DNA from: DATMQA01 sp035566895
Lineage (GTDB): Bacteria; Verrucomicrobiota; Verrucomicrobiia; Limisphaerales; UBA8199
DNA length: 64,000 bases
Assembly: GCA_035566895.1 (NCBI GenBank)
Contig: DATMQA010000088.1
Location: 4,103 to 68,102 of the forward strand
Direction: 5' to 3'
The notes below the pieces were generated by a model. The model saw nothing but the letters and a program-made list of their open reading frames with translations. It was not told the DNA's origin and made no database searches. Made by a program: the position numbers and the translations under genes. This document shows positions 23,997 to 32,986 of this stretch, piece by piece (the first letter of the stretch is position 1; every line of letters starts with the position of its first letter).

Positions 23997-25087
23997 GACT
24001 GCTTCAACAGCTTCGCCAGATGCTTCTTCCAGACGGCGGCGAGCGTGTGGGTTCCGTGGCCGCGGGTTCGGTCGCTCATCGGCATGACGAGCGCCTGCCC
24101 CTTGGGCACGCGTTTGATCTCGCGTTGGAGGATGCCCAGCTCAGGCGGATTGATGAGGTCGTCCGCAAAATTGATCGCGAGCAATGGAGCTTTGATTTGT
24201 TGGAGGCCGGGGCCGGGATCATAATCGTGTGAAGCTTCAAGCGCGTAGAGCACGTCATTGGCATCGTGGGTTTTCAGTGTGCTGGCGACGCTGGCATCCA
24301 ACAGCTTATCAGCCTGTTCCAGTGTCGGGGCCTCCTTCTGCCGCTGGACCGGGTTGTTTCCCATGAAATAGAGGACCTCCGCTGCAACGCCCAGGCCATG
24401 AGGCTGGGTTTGGTATTCGCCGTTCTGCCAACCGGGATCGGTGCGGATGGCATCGATGATCATGCGGCGCCAGACGCGGTTGCGGCCAGAGATCTGGGTC
24501 GGGAAGCTGGCCAGAGGCAGCAGAGCGTCCATGAAGTCCGGGTGCGTTTCGCCCCAAAGCCAGGTGTGCATGCCGCCCATCGAGGTGCCCATCACGAGCC
24601 GCAAGTGATTTACTTTCAACCCTTCGGTAACCAGCCGGTACTGCGCCTCGATCATATCGCGGTAACCGTAATGTGGAAACCGCGCGTGTAGTCCGTCGCT
24701 GGGTTTGGTGGATTGCCCGTGGCCGATGCCGTCCGGGAGAATGATGTAGTAACGGGTCGCGTCCAGGATTTGGCCTGGGCTGAAAAGTTCGCCGGCGAAC
24801 TCGCGCCGGATGAAGTTGCCGCCGTTGCCGGTGGTGCCGTGCAGGACGAGGATCGCGTTCCGGACGAGACCCTGCGCGTCGCGCTGCGGCGTTCCCACCG
24901 TGCGATAGTGGATGCGCAGTTCGGGCAAATTTTCACCGGAACGAAAATGGAAATCGCGGATGAGATAATCGCCGGCCTGCGGCGCCGGATAATCGGCGGC
25001 GGAAAGGAGGCTGATTGGGGAAAGGAGCAGGAGGAGAAAGGAGCCAGCGAGCCGAGCTGTTATGCGGCACGAATTGTTCGGGTGCAT
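23990..25087 (-). CDS. exported MetX-like alpha/beta hydrolase
   Basis: About 365 residues from the ATG at 25087. In-frame ATGs at 25099 and 25123 are alternatives, and none has a clear ribosome-binding site. The hydrophobic stretch AGSFLLLLLSPISLLSA is a signal peptide, unlike cytoplasmic homoserine acetyltransferases. Motifs follow the MetX fold: ILVLHGTTGNGGNF, nucleophile Ser in VMGTSMGGMH, acid in INFADDLINPP and histidine in GHGTH. By fold it is an esterase or acyltransferase. Export argues against methionine synthesis, so secreted hydrolase is the safer call. Confidence 0.75.
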   Translation of the reverse strand: MHPNNSCRITARLAGSFLLLLLSPISLLSAADYPAPQAGDYLIRDFHFRSGENLPELRIHYRTVGTPQRDAQGLVRNAILVLHGTTGNGGNFIRREFAGELFSPGQILDATRYYIILPDGIGHGQSTKPSDGLHARFPHYGYRDMIEAQYRLVTEGLKVNHLRLVMGTSMGGMHTWLWGETHPDFMDALLPLASFPTQISGRNRVWRRMIIDAIRTDPGWQNGEYQTQPHGLGVAAEVLYFMGNNPVQRQKEAPTLEQADKLLDASVASTLKTHDANDVLYALEASHDYDPGPGLQQIKAPLLAINFADDLINPPELGILQREIKRVPKGQALVMPMSDRTRGHGTHTLAAVWKKHLAKLLKQSK

Positions 25088-25135
25088 GGGGGAAACCATA
25101 GATTGGCGCTTGTAGCTTGCCAATGCGGATCGGAG

Positions 25136-25195
25136 TAGTAATCAGTAATCAGTAATCAGCAATCAGTAGTCACTAATCAGTAGTCAGTAATGATT
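25136..25195. repeat. short tandem repeat of AATCAGT units
   Basis: About eight imperfect units of AGTAATC or AATCAGT in a row just upstream of the hydrolase gene. No palindrome is visible. Confidence 0.6.
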
Positions 25196-25229
25196 GACCA
25201 GTGCTCGCGGGTGAGCGGGGAGGCTTAAC

Positions 25230-25913
25230 CTATTTAATGCTTCCGACGAGCGCGGCGCGGTCGCGCAACTCGGCCAACCCCGCTTCGAGTTCGGCGCGCG
25301 GCAAGTTGCCGGCCGCAAGGCTCGAGTCACTTTGCCCCTGAAGCCGCCGATAGAACGAGAGGCCGAAATCCACCAGGCCCGGATGCCCAGGCTCGGCTTC
25401 CAGCATCCCAAAGAGCGCGTCCTCCGCTTTGGCGAATTGCCCGGTGCGCTCATAATGCTGCATCAGCAGTCCATGTGTCGGGAGCGGTAGCGGCGCCTCG
25501 CCCAAAGACGCTACGAAGCTTTCGACTTTGGGGACGAAATCCGGAAAATCGGAAACCTCGCCCTGGGCAAGGATATTGAGCAAGAGATTCAGCCCTTTCA
25601 AGTAGCAAGCGCGGCTTTCGTGCTCTCGGTTTTGTGCGGCGGCGATATCGCCGGCCTCTTTGAGCAAGGTGGTGAGCAGGAGCGTTTTTTGCCGTACCGC
25701 CTGTGTGGGTTCGCCCTGGATAAGCCTGGCCAGAAGTTCCGTCTCGCTGAGTTGGACCACTGCCTTGGCTCCCTGGCCCATCAGCCGCTGAAATTCCTCA
25801 TCCACCGTCCCGGCCGCCTCTTGCCAGTGCTGGCCTTGCTTGAGCGATTTGATGCGGGATAGCGCCTGGAAAAACTCTTCGATCATCCGCAGGATGTAAT
25901 CGCGCCGAATCAT
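25230..25913 (-). CDS. DUF6483-like helical protein
   Basis: 227 residues. The N-terminus MIRRDYILRMIEEFFQALSR and the alpha-helical repeat-like body resemble what I recall as DUF6483, a family of unknown function with tetratricopeptide-like helices. It has no signal peptide, membrane segment or catalytic motif. A scaffold or protein-interaction role is only suggested by the fold. It stands alone between short repeat tracts. Confidence 0.6.
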   Translation of the reverse strand: MIRRDYILRMIEEFFQALSRIKSLKQGQHWQEAAGTVDEEFQRLMGQGAKAVVQLSETELLARLIQGEPTQAVRQKTLLLTTLLKEAGDIAAAQNREHESRACYLKGLNLLLNILAQGEVSDFPDFVPKVESFVASLGEAPLPLPTHGLLMQHYERTGQFAKAEDALFGMLEAEPGHPGLVDFGLSFYRRLQGQSDSSLAAGNLPRAELEAGLAELRDRAALVGSIK

Positions 25914-25935
25914 GGTAAATCCACCGCTCCAGCCA

Positions 25936-25977
25936 AAGAGTTAAATGGGTCAAAAGAGTTAACTGAGTTAAATGAGG
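25936..25977. repeat. GAGTTAAATGG-type tract
   Basis: Three to four imperfect units of GAGTTAAATGGGT. The same style of unit recurs at 27065, 27892, 56982 and 61996. Confidence 0.55.
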
Positions 25978-26073
25978 GACACGGCTTTTGAGAACCCACA
26001 AGAAATTTGCGCATGCTGCGCAAACTTTGAAGGAAGCAGTACGAAGAACGGCTGACGAGAAAGCGAAATTCCT

Positions 26074-26973
26074 TCATCGGTGCCCGCCGCCGTGTCCACC
26101 ACCGAATCCGCCGCCCCTGGCACCACCGCTGAATCCGCCTCTGAATCCGCCACCGAAACTCCGAGTGCCGCCGAAGGCGCTGCTGCGGGTGGCCATCATG
26201 CCTGGGCGGCTGCCGAAACTGCGGGCCGGAGCGAACGGGGCGGAAGACCTGGCGGCGAAGGAGGTTCGAGGAAACCCTCCGAAAGGACGCGAGGCGAACC
26301 GCTGGTTTGGACCACCAAAGCGGTGGTGGAAATCAAAATCGCGATCAAAACGGCGGCGGCCGAAATCGAAATCACGGAAATGCCGATGTCCGAAGAAGTC
26401 GAAGCTGGCAAAGAAAGGCGAGTAGAATCCCCACGGGTAGCCGTAATTGTACCACCAGTAGCTGGAGTAGTAAGGATAAGCGTATGGATAGGCCGGGTAT
26501 CCGTAATCTACATACCCAGGCTCGATGCCATAATCATAGGGGTAAGCGGGGGCTTGAGGGTAAGCGTAATTGGGAGTTTGGGGATAAGGATAAACCGGGG
26601 CGGTCGGAACGCCGTTACCCTGACCGGCTCGCACCTCACCGCCGCGCTGCAACATGGCGGCCAGGACATCATCAGGAACACCCCGCTCTTTCAGCGCGAT
26701 AATTTCCGAGGCGGTCGGATTATAGGCGACGGTCGAGTTTTTGATGTAGGCCTTGATGACGTCGGTGCCTACCCTGGCGTCCACCATCTTCAGAATCTCG
26801 GCGGCTCCTGGGGAATACCTGACCGTAGAGACAGTTGGTGTGGTGGTTTGGGCGGCCGGCGCGTCTACCGTTGTCAATGCGCCAGCCGGCAGCACGAACG
26901 TCGCGCCTGTAAACACCCCAAAGGTCATCAACCCTCCGGCCAAGCGCCCCTTCATTCGCTTCAAGATTCTCAT
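26074..26973 (-). CDS. exported protein with Tyr/Pro-rich and Gly/Arg/His-rich tail
   Basis: 299 residues. AGGAG sits about 5 bases before the ATG at 26973. A signal-peptide-like region (LAGGLMTFGVFTGATFVL) is followed by a helical domain of about 60 residues. That domain holds two related units, SPGAAEILKMVDARVGTDVI and NPTASEIIALKERGVPDDVL. The rest is low-complexity. It comprises YPYPQTPNYAYPQAPAYPYD-like sequence, an aromatic stretch, an Asp/Arg/Phe stretch and a C-terminus of GGG, GGH and HR repeats. The tail could bind metal, nucleic acid or surface polymers. No function is established from the sequence. The paired helical units look like a small dimerisation or binding domain. Confidence 0.65.
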   Translation of the reverse strand: MRILKRMKGRLAGGLMTFGVFTGATFVLPAGALTTVDAPAAQTTTPTVSTVRYSPGAAEILKMVDARVGTDVIKAYIKNSTVAYNPTASEIIALKERGVPDDVLAAMLQRGGEVRAGQGNGVPTAPVYPYPQTPNYAYPQAPAYPYDYGIEPGYVDYGYPAYPYAYPYYSSYWWYNYGYPWGFYSPFFASFDFFGHRHFRDFDFGRRRFDRDFDFHHRFGGPNQRFASRPFGGFPRTSFAARSSAPFAPARSFGSRPGMMATRSSAFGGTRSFGGGFRGGFSGGARGGGFGGGHGGGHR

Positions 26974-27064
26974 AGCGGCTCCTGGTTAAACTGTACGGAG
27001 TACCATTGTCCTTTTGCGCCAGTTGTCAAGTGCTGGGTGGCTCCGGAGCTGACGCTGCAACCAA

Positions 27065-27096
27065 TGAGTTAAATGGGCTAACTGAGTTAAATGAGG
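27065..27096. repeat. GAGTTAAATGG-type tract
   Basis: A short tract that overlaps the extended 5' frame of the CBM9-like gene. This argues that the longer reading of that gene is not its true start. Confidence 0.5.
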
Positions 27097-27189
27097 AACA
27101 CGGCACCGGCCCGTTTGCGGATGTTGCTGCGCCCGCAGGGCGCTCTTCGGCGTTGCGCGAGGGGTGAAAACCGGATTATTAGGGCACGA

Positions 27190-27855
27190 GTGAATTACAC
27201 GATACGCGGCGCTGACGGGACCCCGAAGCTCGAGACCGACTGGCACGACCCATTCTGGAGCCAGGCCGAAACCCTGGAGATAAGCCACTTTCTCCCCGAA
27301 AGCAGCTCGCATCATCCGCGGACTCAGGTGCGCCTGCTGTATGACGAACGCGGCATACGCGGCATTTTCCAGGTTCACGATCAGTATGTGCGGTGCGTGC
27401 GAACCAATTACTTCGACGAAGTGTGGAAGGACAGTTGCGTGGAGTTTTTTGCCGAGCCGCAGCCTGACCGCGGCTATTTCAATTTCGAGTTCAACTGCGG
27501 CGGGGCGTTTCTCTGCTGTCACATCCTCGACCCGGAGCGGGTGCCCGGCGGATTCAGAGAATTCACCAAAGTGCCGGCCAGCCTTGGCGGACAGATCAAG
27601 GTCTGCTCCTCACTTCCCAGCCGCATCGAGGCGGAAATCGCAGATCCCGTGGTGTGGACGCTGCGTTTTTCCATACCTTTCGCGTTCTTCGAACACTACC
27701 TCGGTCCACTGGGGGACACAAAGGGTCAGGTCTGGCGCGGGAATTTCTTCAAATGTGCCGAGGAGATTTCACATCCTCATTGGGCGGCCTGGGCGCCAGT
27801 GGACAAATTCGATTTCCATCGGCCCGAGTGCTTCGGGACGCTGCGGTTTGTTTAA
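27190..27855 (+). CDS. carbohydrate-binding family-9-like protein
   Basis: About 221 residues from a GTG at 27190. An ATG frame opens at 27091, but its first residues run through a repeat tract and are Arg-rich. The body TDWHDPFWSQAETLEIS, TQVRLLYDERGIRGIFQV and WKDSCVEFFAEP resembles CBM9-like domains found in exported glycan-binding proteins. No signal peptide is visible from either start. The aromatic residues YFNFEF and the end FHRPECFGTLRFV are typical of the fold. Sugar binding is inferred from the fold. No catalytic residues were recognised. Confidence 0.7.
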   Translation: MNYTIRGADGTPKLETDWHDPFWSQAETLEISHFLPESSSHHPRTQVRLLYDERGIRGIFQVHDQYVRCVRTNYFDEVWKDSCVEFFAEPQPDRGYFNFEFNCGGAFLCCHILDPERVPGGFREFTKVPASLGGQIKVCSSLPSRIEAEIADPVVWTLRFSIPFAFFEHYLGPLGDTKGQVWRGNFFKCAEEISHPHWAAWAPVDKFDFHRPECFGTLRFV

Positions 27856-27891
27856 CCACGGATGAACACAGCGCGGCAAAGCCGCAACCAA

Positions 27892-27945
27892 AGAGTTAAA
27901 AAGGTTAAAAAGGTTAGAAAAGTTAAATGGGTTAAAAGAGTTAGA
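27892..27945. repeat. AGGTTAAAA-type tract
   Basis: About six units of the form AAAGGTTAAAA or AGTTAAATGG just after the CBM9-like gene. It is the same family as the longer tract at 56982. Confidence 0.6.
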
Positions 27946-28067
27946 TCCGGGACGCACGTTTGCGCACGCACAAGAAGTTTGATAAAGCTGCGCAAACTAA
28001 AAGTGACGCAGAAGCGCTTTTCTGCCTTTTTGATTCTCCTATCTCCCGTCTCTCGAGATTCGGCCTG

Positions 28068-28811
28068 CTACTTGCTCGCATCCGGGGCGGGCGCCTGCTT
28101 TTGCTGGACCGGCCACTCGAAGCTGAGTTTGACCGGGTCGCCGGTACTGAGTAAACCGATTAACACTGGCGCTTCCACTTTGAAGTCGCTCATCTTGAGA
28201 GTAATGGAACCCGAAATCTTGAGCTTTTTATCCCCCAGGGGCAATACGTTGACCGGCATGGAAATGGAATTGGTGACGCCAGCGACGGCCAATTCGCCTT
28301 TGGAATCGAACACATAAGGCAGGTCTTTGCTCCGGGGCGACTCTTTGAGCACGAGCTCGATTGAGTGATAGGTGATGCGCGGGTTGGCAGCGCTTTTCAT
28401 CTTGTCATACATCACCTCGTCCATCTTGTCGCTGTAATGGGAGCCGTCTTTTTCAACGCTCTTGAGCCCCCGCACGGGAATGTAAGCTTTCACTTCGGCC
28501 TGGACTTTGCCGGGCGTGGCTGCCTGGCCGGGTTCGGTGGGAAAACCGGGCCCGACTTCGATGGACCCGCCGATGATATGGCCCTCGACCTGCCAATCGT
28601 GAATGGTAGAAGTGCCTTCGATGCGCACCTTCATGTCCGGACCCGACTTTGCATCGAAACGCGTTAAGCCAGCCGCGACGACGGGTGGAGGATTGGTTTT
28701 TTCAAGGTCGGCCAGCGAAGGCTCCTCGTGCTTCGGAGGTTTCGCGCAACCCGCCGCAAGTGCCAGTACGAAGATGGCCATGGCTGCCCTGCCGACCCTC
28801 TGAAATTCCAT
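28068..28811 (-). CDS. YceI-like lipoprotein (copy 2 of a tandem pair)
   Basis: About 247 residues from the ATG at 28811. The N-terminus ends in the lipobox-like LALAAGC, so lipidation at that Cys is predicted. A short linker leads to a YceI-type beta-barrel: GTSTIHDWQVEGHI, SDKMDEVMYDKMKSAANPRI, GVTNSISMPVNV and ISGSITLKMSDFKVEAPVL. YceI proteins bind long-chain lipids or isoprenoids in the periplasm. From TRFDAKSGPDMK onward it is about 95 percent identical to the neighbour at 28889, with about ten differences over 197 residues by eye. Only the export signals differ. Confidence 0.85.
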   Translation of the reverse strand: MEFQRVGRAAMAIFVLALAAGCAKPPKHEEPSLADLEKTNPPPVVAAGLTRFDAKSGPDMKVRIEGTSTIHDWQVEGHIIGGSIEVGPGFPTEPGQAATPGKVQAEVKAYIPVRGLKSVEKDGSHYSDKMDEVMYDKMKSAANPRITYHSIELVLKESPRSKDLPYVFDSKGELAVAGVTNSISMPVNVLPLGDKKLKISGSITLKMSDFKVEAPVLIGLLSTGDPVKLSFEWPVQQKQAPAPDASK

Positions 28812-28888
28812 AGTCACAATCTGGATTTGCGCGAAGCGGGGAGGGCATCTCGGTCCGCGGCCCGCCGTGAGAGGTCTGACCTCGGGCT

Positions 28889-29566
28889 TTATTTGCTGGC
28901 GTCCGCGGCAGGCGCCTGCTTCTGCTGGACCGGCCACTCGAAGCTGAGTTTGACGGGGTCGCCGGTGCTCAAAATTCCGATCAGCACGGGCGCTTCCACC
29001 TTGAAATCGCTCATCTTGAGAGTAGTGGAACCGGAAATCTTCAGCTTTTTATCCCCCAGGGGCAATACGTTGACCGGCATGGAAATGGTATTGGTGACTC
29101 CGGCTACGGCCAGTTCGCCCTTGGAATCAAACACGTAAGGCAGATCCTTGCTCTTCGGCGCCTCTTTAAGCACAAGTTCGGTCGAATGATAAGTGATGCG
29201 CGGGTTGGCAGCGCTTTTCATCTTGTCGTACATCACCTCGTCCATCTTGTCGCTGTAATGGGAGCCGTCTTTTTCGACGCTCTTGAGCACCCGCACCGGA
29301 ATGTAGGCCTTTACTTCGGCCTGGACCTTGCCGGGCGTGACGGTCTGGCCCGGCTCCGTGGGAAAACCCGGCCCCACTTCGATGGACCCGCCGATGATGT
29401 GGCCCTCGACCTGCCAATCGTGAATGGTAGAAGTGCCTTCGATGCGCACCTTCATGTCCGGACCCGACTTCGCGTCGAAACGTGTCGTCGGCTCGGCGGC
29501 CCGCGACAGAGAGGCCAGGGCAAGACCCAGGACGATTTGGCCAGCGAGTAAATTTCGTGTTTTCAT
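28889..29566 (-). CDS. YceI-like periplasmic protein (copy 1 of a tandem pair)
   Basis: About 225 residues. The ATG at 29566 begins a Sec signal, MKTRNLLAGQIVLGLALASL, with cleavage near SRA/AEP and no lipobox Cys. The mature part is a YceI barrel with the same landmarks as its neighbour. It should be a free periplasmic lipid-binding protein where the other is lipid-anchored. The two genes are 77 bases apart on the same strand. The near identity shows a recent tandem duplication or gene conversion. Confidence 0.85.
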   Translation of the reverse strand: MKTRNLLAGQIVLGLALASLSRAAEPTTRFDAKSGPDMKVRIEGTSTIHDWQVEGHIIGGSIEVGPGFPTEPGQTVTPGKVQAEVKAYIPVRVLKSVEKDGSHYSDKMDEVMYDKMKSAANPRITYHSTELVLKEAPKSKDLPYVFDSKGELAVAGVTNTISMPVNVLPLGDKKLKISGSTTLKMSDFKVEAPVLIGILSTGDPVKLSFEWPVQQKQAPAADASK

Positions 29567-29653
29567 ATTCCTAATTTTCGAGTTGCGCAGCCGCTTGAGC
29601 TGCAATTTTGATTTTTAGACCCAACCGCCAGAAAGATGCGATCCGAATTTCGC

Positions 29654-31024
29654 TTACGAATTCAAGGCAAACAGCTCTGGCTGGATGAGCACCCGTTGAT
29701 GACTCATCACCGCTTCGTTGGCTTTGATGGCAACCACTGTGGCCCGATAGGCATCCAGGTAGCTGCACATGTGCCGTTTCGGCACGTTCTTGCTGAGATA
29801 TTCGAGCAAACCCTTGACGTCATCAGCGCCGTTCAAATCGACATAATCCTGTGTGTTGCCGGCGATGTCTGCGGCGGTGAGAACGAAGTTTTCCAAGGCA
29901 TGGTCCAGAGGAGTCCTTTCCAGCGCTTTTTTGGCCTCAGGGCTGTCGTTCACCACGGCTTTGCTGGCGTCGGCGAGCAGCGCAATGCCCGTATCTTTGT
30001 AGAAGGTCTCTTTGCGAGCATAGACTTCCCAGCCCAGCAGCGGCGAATTGACTTCTTTGAACATCCAGGCCTTGCTGTCGCGGAGCATCACCGCCGCGTT
30101 GTTGCCGTAAAACATCTCGTACTCGCTATCGAAGGAATTGGCCAGCGTCGCGTCGTAGATCATATTGACGCCGCCGGGGAACTCCAGCACCACCTGGATC
30201 GTATCGGGCACTTCCCGCCCATCGTCTCGGTGGACAAGGAGCGACCCAAACCCAGTGACCGCCACCGGCTGCCCATTCAAAAACCAACAGGCCTGGTCCA
30301 GCGGATGGCACCCAATCTCGCCGACCAGTCCGAGCGAAATTGACTTATCCAGCCGCCAGTTGAGCTCTTTCTCGCGTTCGGGGTTCGGGGACTGCGAGCG
30401 CCAGGTCTGGAACTTGTGCCACTGCGCGCGCGCCATGACGGTGGTTCCCAGGCAGCCCGAGCGGATGAACGGCAGCAGGAAAGGCCGCTCCGGGTCCGAG
30501 CGCGTCTGGAGTCCCGCTTGAAACAACTGGGTTTTGGGCGCGGCGTGCGCTGCCGAGGCAATCGCTTTCGCATCTTCGATGGTGTTGGCCAGCGGCGCTT
30601 CGCAATAGACATGTTTGCCCGCCTTGAGCGCCTCGATAACAATATCCTTGTGCTTATGTGTCGGAGTGGCGATGACCACGGCCTTGATATCCTTGTTCTC
30701 CAGTATCGTCTTGTAATCAGGAGTCTGGGCTGCCCCGGGCGCCGTCGAGGCGCAACGGCGGAGCGAGGCTGGGTAGGTGTCGCAAATGGCGGCGATGTCC
30801 GCCTGCGGTATCTTGGTCAAACTGGTGAGCAGTTCCCGGCCCCAGGCGCCGAGGCCAATGACGGCGACTTTGGTTTTCGCCCCGGAGTAGGCCGTTTTCA
30901 CCGGCTCGGTGGTCTGGGCCAGGAGTTCGACGCCGCCGAGCATCGTCATGATGGTGGCCACTGAACCGCCCTTGAGAAAGTCCCGCCGGTTAAAATCCTG
31001 AGAAATAATTTCGCTGTCTTTCAT
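29654..31024 (-). CDS. Tat-exported Gfo/Idh/MocA-family oxidoreductase
   Basis: 456 residues. The twin-arginine signal FNRRDFLKGGSVATI starts at residue 11. The Rossmann motif VAVIGLGAWG and the substrate-domain motif HVYCEAPLANT (Glu-Ala-Pro in place of Glu-Lys-Pro) follow. Then come VGEIGCHPLDQACWFL and a C-terminal beta sheet. The E-K-P lysine, usually involved in catalysis or cofactor contact, is therefore replaced by Ala here. By family it acts on a sugar or sugar derivative outside the cytoplasm. The ThuA-domain gene is 94 bases upstream on the same strand, which supports a shared sugar pathway. Confidence 0.83.
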   Translation of the reverse strand: MKDSEIISQDFNRRDFLKGGSVATIMTMLGGVELLAQTTEPVKTAYSGAKTKVAVIGLGAWGRELLTSLTKIPQADIAAICDTYPASLRRCASTAPGAAQTPDYKTILENKDIKAVVIATPTHKHKDIVIEALKAGKHVYCEAPLANTIEDAKAIASAAHAAPKTQLFQAGLQTRSDPERPFLLPFIRSGCLGTTVMARAQWHKFQTWRSQSPNPEREKELNWRLDKSISLGLVGEIGCHPLDQACWFLNGQPVAVTGFGSLLVHRDDGREVPDTIQVVLEFPGGVNMIYDATLANSFDSEYEMFYGNNAAVMLRDSKAWMFKEVNSPLLGWEVYARKETFYKDTGIALLADASKAVVNDSPEAKKALERTPLDHALENFVLTAADIAGNTQDYVDLNGADDVKGLLEYLSKNVPKRHMCSYLDAYRATVVAIKANEAVMSHQRVLIQPELFALNS

Positions 31025-31118
31025 GTCGGTCTCTAAAAGTCGGAAGCATACGGCATCGGTTACGTGTTAGACGAATAAAATCATCCCAGCCATGTCGTCT
31101 AAATTACCGACAGGCGGA

Positions 31119-32018
31119 CTACTCGACCTTTTGCGGCTTGGCATTCCACGATTCCAGGCCCACGGCCCATTTAATGCCATTTAAGATGAGCTGTTGGTAG
31201 GCCTCGGCAACCTCTTTGGAGTTCTTCCGGTCGGTCCAGTTGGGGTCCCACACATCTTCACGATGGCCGAGTGAAGTATAGAACACGCGCCCCTTGCCGT
31301 ATTCCTTGCACCAGGAAATCGGGTAGTCACCGGGAGTCTTTTCGTTGGGATGCTTGTCGAGGGTCAGCAGGCCGTGGACTTTGGAGCGGTCGAAGCCATT
31401 GAAAATGTAAATTTCATCGAAGACCTTCCAGTCTGCGGGCAGCTGCTTGCAAGCGGGGCATCCCTGGTCCTGGTTGAGCACGTCCACCTCTACTTGCGCA
31501 TGATGTTCTTTGAATTCAGCGCCGAGCATTTCCACGTAGGAGTCCAGCGGTTTGTGGCCTCGGAAGGTGTCGGTGGCGGAGTGCATGCCAACGAAACCCT
31601 TGCCCGATTTGATCCAGTCCAGGAAAGCCTGTTTGTCCGGCAACGGCAGGTCACCCGTGGTATTCGCAAAAATCACGGCATCGTAGTTTTTGAGCGCCTC
31701 GGGGCTCATCTTTTCGGCGAGGACCTGTTTGATGGCCGCATCCACTTTCGCCGTGTCCGGTTTGCCGTCGTCACCTTTGTATTCAGCGTCCTTGGGCTCG
31801 ACCCGGGCGTACTCGACAGTGAAGGCGCCGCTCTTCTCGCCTAACTCAGCGATGATTTTCTCGGCGGTGGGAATCGAGCTGTGGCGGAAACCTTTGGTAA
31901 CGGTCACCACCAACACCTTTTTGGGCGCAGCCTGGGCCGAGGGCACGGCACTTAACGCGCAGACAAACAAACCTGTGCAGAGCAGGCTTGCTGATAGGGA
32001 GAGACTCATATTTTTCAT
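31119..32018 (-). CDS. secreted ThuA-domain protein
   Basis: 299 residues with a signal peptide (LLCTGLFVCALSAVPSAQA). The ThuA/glutamine-amidotransferase-like fold shows VLVVTVTKGFRHSSIPTAE, YDAVIFANTTGDLPLP, GKGFVGMHSATDTF, PISWCKEYGKGRVFYTSLGH and a C-terminal NGIKWAVG. ThuA proteins take part in trehalose and other disaccharide use through 3-keto sugars in Rhizobiales. In this phylum they accompany DUF1080 and Gfo/Idh genes, as here. A substrate cannot be assigned from the sequence. Confidence 0.87.
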   Translation of the reverse strand: MKNMSLSLSASLLCTGLFVCALSAVPSAQAAPKKVLVVTVTKGFRHSSIPTAEKIIAELGEKSGAFTVEYARVEPKDAEYKGDDGKPDTAKVDAAIKQVLAEKMSPEALKNYDAVIFANTTGDLPLPDKQAFLDWIKSGKGFVGMHSATDTFRGHKPLDSYVEMLGAEFKEHHAQVEVDVLNQDQGCPACKQLPADWKVFDEIYIFNGFDRSKVHGLLTLDKHPNEKTPGDYPISWCKEYGKGRVFYTSLGHREDVWDPNWTDRKNSKEVAEAYQQLILNGIKWAVGLESWNAKPQKVE

Positions 32019-32263
32019 AAGCTTAATTGGCCAATCAAGGGGCGGTTTCGCAAATCATCAGACTTGCGCACCCGCGATAAAATTCATTTTTGGCCCGCAG
32101 GTCAATCTTAAATAGACCACAGAAAGGCCGTAGAAGTCACAAAACAACCAAGTTTCCCTTTTTTGTGTCCCTTTTTTGTTGCTCTTTGCGCCTCTTTGTG
32201 GCCAATTCAACCCGGCCTCGTTTTATATTGCCACTTTGCCGCGTCCGGCTATTAATAACTCCC

Positions 32264-32986
32264 ATGCAAATCCGCTGCCCAATCAGATTATTCGGACCTT
32301 TTACCGCAATCCTGCTCGCGGCCTCCGCGGCTCCAGCCGCTGCCCCCAATCAACTCACCGACCAGGAGCAAGCCGCCGGATGGAAGCTGCTTTTCGACGG
32401 CAAAGACACCGCGGGCTGGCGCACCTTCAAGAAGGAAACCTTCCCGAAGAAGGGTTGGGTGGTCGAGGATGGCTGGCTGCATTGCCTGGGCAGCGGCGGC
32501 GGCGACATCATTACCGACGTCGAATTCGACGACTTCGAATTACAATGGGAATGGAAGCAGGCACCTGCCGGCAACAGCGGTGTGAAATATTTCATCACCG
32601 AGACGCGCAACTCCGCCATCGGTCACGAGTACCAGATGATCGACGAAGCCCTCGAGCCGGACGCCAAATTGGCGGATGGCAAACGCGTCAGCGCCTCGTT
32701 TTATGACGTGCTCAAGCCGACGAAGGTGGCGACGAAGCCGCCGGGGGAGCTTAATCAGTCACGCATCGTGGTGAAAGGCAATCTCGTCGAGCACTGGCTT
32801 AATGGCGAGAAGGTGCTCGAGTACGAATGCGGCAGCGAGGCGCTCAAGGCGGCCGTCGCCGAGAGCAAATTCAAAACCACGGCCGGCTTTGGCGATAAAA
32901 TCAAAGGCCACATCCTGCTTCAAGATCATCACAGCGAGGTTTGGTTCCGCAACGTGAAGCTTCGCCCGCTCAACCTCCATTCTTAA
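32264..32986 (+). CDS. secreted DUF1080 protein (3-keto-disaccharide hydrolase-like)
   Basis: About 240 residues. The start at 32264 gives a signal peptide (IRLFGPFTAILLAASAAPAA). A longer open frame to 32090 is not needed. The DUF1080 fold is evident from GWKLLFDGKDTAGWRTFKK, WVVEDGWLHCLGSGGGDIIT, FELQWEWKQAPAGNSGVKY, GHEYQMIDE and GHILLQDHHSEVWFRNVKLR. Some members of this concanavalin-like family hydrolyse 3-keto-glycosides. It is divergent from the ThuA gene, sharing a 245-base intergenic region. Together with the oxidoreductase it suggests oxidation of a disaccharide followed by hydrolysis. Confidence 0.87.
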   Translation: MQIRCPIRLFGPFTAILLAASAAPAAAPNQLTDQEQAAGWKLLFDGKDTAGWRTFKKETFPKKGWVVEDGWLHCLGSGGGDIITDVEFDDFELQWEWKQAPAGNSGVKYFITETRNSAIGHEYQMIDEALEPDAKLADGKRVSASFYDVLKPTKVATKPPGELNQSRIVVKGNLVEHWLNGEKVLEYECGSEALKAAVAESKFKTTAGFGDKIKGHILLQDHHSEVWFRNVKLRPLNLHS

